A stretch of DNA of 16,680 nucleotides from CAYPKW01 sp964411425 (lineage in GTDB: Bacteria > Pseudomonadota > Alphaproteobacteria > Dongiales > Dongiaceae), in assembly GCA_964411425.1 (NCBI GenBank), contig CAYPKW010000060.1, forward strand, positions 1 to 16,680. Reading direction: 5' to 3'. Shown here piece after piece: positions 12,907-16,680 of this stretch (position 1 is the stretch's first letter; each line of letters begins with the position of its first letter). The notes below the pieces were generated by a model, which searched no databases, was not told where the DNA came from, and was given only the letters and a program-made list of their open reading frames with translations. The position numbers and the translations under genes are program-made.

Positions 12907-13185
12907 TCAGTGATAATCGACGATCTCGACGTCATGGGGCCCGTCCGCGCGCCACGAAAAACAGATTTGCCATTGGTCGTTGATGCGGATGCTGTACTGG
13001 CCCGTCCGGTCGCCGCGCAGCCTTTTGAGGCGATTGCCCCTGAACTGCGCCAAGTCGGCCAGCGCGGCGGCGCTATCGAGGCGGTCGAGGCGTAACTCCG
13101 CCTGTGTTGCGAAGCCACGAAACCGACGGACCAGGCGGCCCTCGTAAAGCGCCTGAGTCTCCTTGTCTCGGAAGCTTCGGATCAC
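12907..13185 (-). CDS. higB: HigB-family toxin (RelE-like mRNA interferase)
   Basis: This 92-aa toxin belongs to the RelE/HigB fold, whose members cleave mRNA on the ribosome. The start is GTG at 13185, giving MIRSFRDKETQALYEGRLVR, the standard HigB beginning. The conserved middle is LRLDRLDSAAALADLAQFRG, followed by NRLKRLRGDRTGQYSIRIND and the C-terminal core QWQICFSW. The length is exactly that of the family. It begins 49 nt after the truA stop on the same strand, so it may be read from its own promoter or by read-through from def-fmt-truA. Confidence 0.93.
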   Translation of the reverse strand: MIRSFRDKETQALYEGRLVRRFRGFATQAELRLDRLDSAAALADLAQFRGNRLKRLRGDRTGQYSIRINDQWQICFSWRADGPHDVEIVDYH

Positions 13186-13234
13186 GAAATCGATGCTATA
13201 GGCTGTTCCCAGTTACGTCCATGATAACGACCAT

Positions 13235-13972
13235 TCAGTATGACACCTCCACTAGATAGAGCCCCTCGGCGGGCGCCGTCGGGCCGGCGGCGGCGCGGTC
13301 GCGGGCGGCGAGCGCGCCGCCAATCTGCTCGGCCCGCCACTTGCCCTCGCCGACCAGCTTCAAGGACCCCACCATGTTGCGCACCTGGCGATGCAGGAAC
13401 GAGCGCGCCCGGGCATGGACGCGGATCTCCTGGCCTGCGCGCGCGACCTCAAGTGCGTCCAACGTCTTCGTTGCCGAATCCGCCTGACAGTCGTGCGACC
13501 GGAAGCTGGTGAAGTCGTGCCGGCCGACCAGCGCCTGCGCCGCCCCGTGCATGGCCGCGGCGTCGAGCGGATGGGCTACCCACCAGGCGCGCCCGCGCTC
13601 CAGCGCCGGCGGCGCGCGGCGGTTGACGATGCGATAGAGGTAGCGCCGCTCGAGCGCCGAGAAACGGGCGTGAAAATCGGGCGCCGCGATCTCCGCGCCG
13701 AGCACGACGATCGGCGTCGGCCGCAGATGGAAGTTGAGCGCGTCGCGCACCGTCTCCACGGTCGTCTCCTTGGCGAGGTCGAAGTGCGCCACCTGGCCCA
13801 GCGCGTGCACGCCGGCATCGGTGCGCCCCGCGCCGTAGGCCTGCGCCCGTTCGCCGCAGAAGGCGAAAATGGCGTCCTCCAGCGCCGCCTGCACCGAGGG
13901 CCCGTTGTCCTGCCGCTGCCAGCCGACGTAGCCGCCGCCGTCGTATTCGAGAGTGAGCTTGAAGCGCGTCAC
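13235..13972 (-). CDS. truA: tRNA pseudouridine(38-40) synthase
   Basis: This enzyme converts uridines 38-40 of the anticodon stem-loop to pseudouridine in many tRNAs. It is 245 aa, a usual length. The N-terminal LTLEYDGGGYVGWQRQDNGP is the family signature, and the catalytic aspartate is Asp52 in GAGRTDAGVHALGQVAHF. LNFHLRPTPIVVLGAE, FSALERRYLYRIVN and SFLHRQVRNMVGSL complete the pattern. It overlaps fmt by 4 nt (ATGA), so translation is coupled in the order def-fmt-truA. Confidence 0.97.
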   Translation of the reverse strand: MTRFKLTLEYDGGGYVGWQRQDNGPSVQAALEDAIFAFCGERAQAYGAGRTDAGVHALGQVAHFDLAKETTVETVRDALNFHLRPTPIVVLGAEIAAPDFHARFSALERRYLYRIVNRRAPPALERGRAWWVAHPLDAAAMHGAAQALVGRHDFTSFRSHDCQADSATKTLDALEVARAGQEIRVHARARSFLHRQVRNMVGSLKLVGEGKWRAEQIGGALAARDRAAAGPTAPAEGLYLVEVSY

Positions 13973-14898
13973 GGCAGCACGAAGTCGGCGGAGAGCCGCT
14001 GCCCGCGCAGGAACTCCGCGGCGTCGAGCGGCCGCCGGCCCGCCTTCTGCACTCGGTTCAGTTCGAGGGCGGTGCCGTCGCCGCAGGCGACTTCGAGGCT
14101 GCCCGGCCTAACCCGGCCCGCGGGGCCCGCGGCCGCGCCATCGACCGCCGCGCTCAGCACCCGCACGCGCTGGCCCGCCAACTCGAACCAGGCGCCGGGC
14201 CAGGGATCGAGCGCGCGCACCTGCCGTTCGAGCTCGGCGGCGGGCCTGCGCCAGTCGAGCCGGCCGTCCTCGCGGCTGAGCTTCGGCGCATAGGTGATTC
14301 CCTCGGCAGGCTGCGTGCGCGGCGTGAGCCATCCGGCCGCCACGCCATCGAGCGCCGCCACGAGCAGAGATGCGCCCAGGCCCGCGAGCCTGGCGCTCAG
14401 GGCGGCGCCGGTGTCGCCGGCCTCGATCGCGCTGCGCTCCGAGAGCAGGATCGCTCCGGTGTCGAGGCCCGCGTCCATCTGCATGATGGTGACCCCGGTC
14501 TCCGCATCGCCGGCTAAGAGCGCGTGCTGAATGGGCGCCGCACCCCGCCAGCGCGGCAACAGCGAGGCGTGCAGGTTGAGGCAGCCCAGTCTGGGCGCCG
14601 TCAGCATGGCCGGCGGCAGCAGCAGCCCGTAGGCGACGACCGCGGCGGCGTCGAGCCGCAGGTCGCGGAACAGCGCGTGCTCTCGGCCGTCGCCGAGGCT
14701 GGCCGGCGCGCGCACCGCGAGCCCGTGCCGTTCCGCCAGCGCCTGCACGGGACAGGCCCGGAGCCGGCGGCCCCGGCCGGCCGGGCGCGGCGGCTGGCAG
14801 TACACGGCCGCTATGTCGTGGCCGGCGTCGATCAGCACGGCCAGGCTGGCGACCGCGAACTCCGGGGTGCCGAGAAAGGCGAGGCGCAGCCGGGGCAT
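13969..14898 (-). CDS. fmt: Methionyl-tRNA formyltransferase
   Basis: This enzyme formylates Met on the initiator tRNA using 10-formyl-tetrahydrofolate, supplying the substrate later removed by deformylase. It is 309 aa, close to the family norm. LRLAFLGTPEFAVASLAVL begins the Rossmann-like domain. The flexible loop is QPPRPAGRGRRL. The active site is NLHASLLPRWRGAAPIQ (Asn108, His110) with Asp146 in MDAGLDTG. The C-terminal tRNA-binding domain includes APKLSREDGRLDWRRPA. It lies 15 nt after def and overlaps truA by 4 nt. Confidence 0.97.
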   Translation of the reverse strand: MPRLRLAFLGTPEFAVASLAVLIDAGHDIAAVYCQPPRPAGRGRRLRACPVQALAERHGLAVRAPASLGDGREHALFRDLRLDAAAVVAYGLLLPPAMLTAPRLGCLNLHASLLPRWRGAAPIQHALLAGDAETGVTIMQMDAGLDTGAILLSERSAIEAGDTGAALSARLAGLGASLLVAALDGVAAGWLTPRTQPAEGITYAPKLSREDGRLDWRRPAAELERQVRALDPWPGAWFELAGQRVRVLSAAVDGAAAGPAGRVRPGSLEVACGDGTALELNRVQKAGRRPLDAAEFLRGQRLSADFVLP

Positions 14899-14913
14899 GG
14901 TCGGCGACCGGGC

Positions 14914-15432
14914 TCAGTCGGGCGCGGTGACTTTGCGCGCCTTGCGGAGCCGGCGCAGGATGATGTTGCGCTTCAGCGCCGAGATGCGATCAACGAACAG
15001 GATGCCCTCCAGATGGTCCATCTCGTGCTGCACGCAGGTGGCGAGCAGGCCGTGGGCGTCGAGCTCGCGCGGCTCGTTGTCGCGGTCGAGATAGCGCACC
15101 CGAATCGCCGCCGGGCGCGTCACATCGGCGTATTGATCGGGGAACGACAAACAGCCTTCGTCGTAACTAACCTCCTCGTCGGACGCCCACAGGATTTCCG
15201 GATTGGCTATGGCGTAGGGCCGAGGCGGCTCGTCGGCCCGCGCCACGTCGACCACGATGACGCGCTCCGGCACGTCCACTTGCGGCGCCGCGAGCCCGAC
15301 GCCGGGCGCCGCGTACATGGTCTCCAGCATGTCGTCCATGAGTCTGCGGATACGCGCATCGACGCCGACCACGGGCTTGCACTTGCGCTTGAGCCGCGGG
15401 TCGGGGGCAACGATCACGTCGAGCTGCGCCAT
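14914..15432 (-). CDS. def: Peptide deformylase
   Basis: This metalloenzyme removes the N-formyl group from new proteins. It is 172 aa, and all three motifs are present: GVGLAAPQ (44-51), EGCLS (92-96, metal ligand Cys94) and QHEMDH (metal ligands His136 and His140, catalytic Glu137). The C-terminal helix LKRNIILRRLRKARKV is basic, as in type 1 enzymes. It is the first gene of the def-fmt-truA transcript and is divergent from rmuC. Confidence 0.97.
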   Translation of the reverse strand: MAQLDVIVAPDPRLKRKCKPVVGVDARIRRLMDDMLETMYAAPGVGLAAPQVDVPERVIVVDVARADEPPRPYAIANPEILWASDEEVSYDEGCLSFPDQYADVTRPAAIRVRYLDRDNEPRELDAHGLLATCVQHEMDHLEGILFVDRISALKRNIILRRLRKARKVTAPD

Positions 15433-15475
15433 GGCGCGAGACCGGCTGTTATTGCGGGCCGAGAAAACCGGCCTC

Positions 15476-15504
15476 TACCTATGGTGTCGCCCGCATGGGG
15501 TCAA
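15476..15504 (-). promoter_or_regulatory. Possible def-fmt-truA promoter
   Basis: On the minus strand TTGACC (15504-15499) is followed after 17 nt by TAGGTA (15481-15476). The -35 is strong and the -10 is poor. The predicted transcript would start about 35-40 nt before the def ATG. Confidence 0.35.
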
Positions 15505-15554
15505 GCGGTTGCCACGGGCCGGCGCTGCCATGTTAGGTTGGCGGCAGGCTGTCG

Positions 15555-16628
15555 ATGGACCCGGTTCTCCTCGCGATCGTAGGCGCCCTCGCCGTGTTGG
15601 CGTTGGCCGTCGTTCTGTTTGCGCGCCACGGCGGCTCGCCGGAGCTCGCCGGCCGCCTCGACCAGATGGCACAGAGCCAAGCGGCGGCCCAGGCGCAATT
15701 GGCCGAGCGTATGCAGGCGCAGGAGCGTGCACTCGCCAAGGCGGTGGAGGAACGCCTGGCCGAGTTCGGCAAGCGGGTCGGCGACCGGCTGCAGGAGCAG
15801 ACCCAGGAGGCCGGGCGCTCGCTCGGCGACCTCAAGGAGCGGCTCGCCGTCATCGACGCGGCGCAGAAGAACATCACGGAGCTCTCGTCCCAGGTGGTGG
15901 GCTTGCAAGACCTGTTGGCGAGCAAGCAGGCCCAGGGCGCCTTCGGTCAGATCCAGATGGAGGACCTGGTGCGCGACCTGCTGCCACGATCCGGTTACGA
16001 ATTCCAGGCGACGCTCAGCAACGGCAAACGTGTCGATTGCCTCATCCGTCTGGCGAACCCGCCGGGGCCGATCCCGGTGGATGCCAAGTTTCCGCTCGAC
16101 AGCTACCGCGCGCTGCGCGAGGCGCAGAGCGACGACGCCTTGAAGCAGGCCCGTCGCGGCTTCGACGACGCGGTGCGCAAGCATGTCAAGGACATCGCCG
16201 AGCGGTACATCCTGCCGGGGGAAACGGCGGAATCGGCCTTGCTGTTCCTGCCGAGCCAGGCGATCTACGACGAGCTTTACGCCAACTTCCGGACCGTGGT
16301 GGAGGAATCCTTCCGCCGCCGGGTGTGGATCGTGGCCCCCACGACCATGATGGCCCTGCTAACTACCATCCGGGCCGTGCTGCGCGACGTGCAAATGCGC
16401 GAGCAGGCCGGGCGCATCCAGGGCGAGGTGCGCAAAATGCTCGAAAACGTCGCGCGGCTAGACGAGCGGGCCGGCAAGCTGCAACGTCACTTCGAGCAGG
16501 CAGGCGAGGACCTGCGCGAGATCCGCATCTCGACCGAGAAGGTGACCCGGTCGGCCGAGCGCATCGAGGAAGTCCGCCTCGAGGATGACGCGGCTCTGCC
16601 ACCCGGGGAAGCGGCATCTTTGGAGTAA
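15555..16628 (+). CDS. rmuC: DNA recombination protein RmuC
   Basis: RmuC proteins limit DNA rearrangement and are thought to act as nucleases of the PD-(D/E)XK type. This one is 357 aa. A single N-terminal membrane anchor (VLLAIVGALAVLALAVVLFA, about 4-23) is followed by a long coiled coil rich in Gln, Ala and Glu (about 30-130). The catalytic domain starts with GAFGQIQMEDLVRDLLP and includes RVDCLIRL and PVDAKFPLDSYRAL. The latter contains the probable metal-binding Asp and the Lys. VWIVAPTTMMALLTTIRAVL and a second coiled segment follow. The ATG at 15555 is the only reasonable start. It is divergent from def. Confidence 0.96.
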   Translation: MDPVLLAIVGALAVLALAVVLFARHGGSPELAGRLDQMAQSQAAAQAQLAERMQAQERALAKAVEERLAEFGKRVGDRLQEQTQEAGRSLGDLKERLAVIDAAQKNITELSSQVVGLQDLLASKQAQGAFGQIQMEDLVRDLLPRSGYEFQATLSNGKRVDCLIRLANPPGPIPVDAKFPLDSYRALREAQSDDALKQARRGFDDAVRKHVKDIAERYILPGETAESALLFLPSQAIYDELYANFRTVVEESFRRRVWIVAPTTMMALLTTIRAVLRDVQMREQAGRIQGEVRKMLENVARLDERAGKLQRHFEQAGEDLREIRISTEKVTRSAERIEEVRLEDDAALPPGEAASLE

Positions 16629-16680
16629 TACCAGTTCGCTTTGTCGCTGACTCACCCCCACCCGGCGCTTCGCGCCGACC
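16629..16680 (+). repeat. Repeat-like GC hairpin downstream of rmuC
   Basis: The sequence ctcacccccacccggcgctt leads into a hairpin CGGCGC-ttc-GCGCCG (16663-16677). It has the form of an intergenic repeat common in proteobacterial genomes. It is cut by the window edge, so its full form and any termination role cannot be judged. Confidence 0.45.

Noticed and set aside
1..16680. tRNA or rRNA genes, CRISPR arrays, transposase or phage genes
   Set aside because: No T-loop/acceptor pairings, regularly spaced repeats or transposase/integrase motifs were seen on either strand.

Overview
This 16.7 kb window is chromosomal DNA, very GC-rich, from what looks like an alphaproteobacterium, probably Rhodospirillales-like. 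The lineage call is inferred from gene order (rpmH-rnpA-yidD-yidC-engB-argB, then dapD-dapE, and a truA-fmt-def block beside rmuC), succinylase-type DapD/DapE, strong G/C bias at third codon positions and frequent GTG/TTG starts. A run of exactly 100 N inside yidC marks a scaffold join, so this is draft or metagenome-assembled sequence.

Layout. (1) 1-3523, minus strand: a tightly packed operon read right to left, made of a TVP38/TMEM64 (VTT-domain) membrane protein, an FAD-dependent pyridine nucleotide-disulfide oxidoreductase of the mercuric-reductase/lipoamide-dehydrogenase type, and a membrane sensor histidine kinase that runs off the left edge. A 40-bp imperfect tandem duplication covers the start of the first gene. 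(2) 3641-7873, plus strand: a good sigma-70 promoter followed by rpmH (44 aa), rnpA, yidD, yidC, engB and argB, i.e. ribosome and RNase P components, membrane-protein insertion, ribosome assembly and arginine synthesis. (3) 7874-9788, an accessory island: a double-hairpin REP-like element, a Phd-type antitoxin/PIN toxin pair with an operator-like palindrome over its promoter, a convergent intergenic region holding two perfect palindromes, and a short minus-strand DUF2336-like gene whose 5' part appears to be in another frame. (4) 9789-12576, plus strand: a HAD pyrimidine 5'-nucleotidase-like protein, dapD and dapE (lysine/diaminopimelate pathway). (5) 12601-15432, minus strand: def, fmt and truA (N-terminal formyl-Met handling and tRNA pseudouridylation), followed on the same strand by a higBA toxin-antitoxin pair. 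(6) 15555-16628, plus strand: rmuC, then a repeat-like hairpin at the right edge.

Most of the window is conserved housekeeping sequence. The parts that do not fit the standard pattern are the VTT-protein/oxidoreductase/kinase operon, the duplicated start region, the 8.0-9.7 kb island with its palindromes, flanking 10-mers and shared 28-mer, and the two toxin-antitoxin modules placed at breaks in the housekeeping order. I did not find a clearly new multi-gene system. The best candidate for undescribed biology is the three-gene membrane/redox/sensor operon. No tRNA or rRNA gene, CRISPR array or transposase gene was seen.
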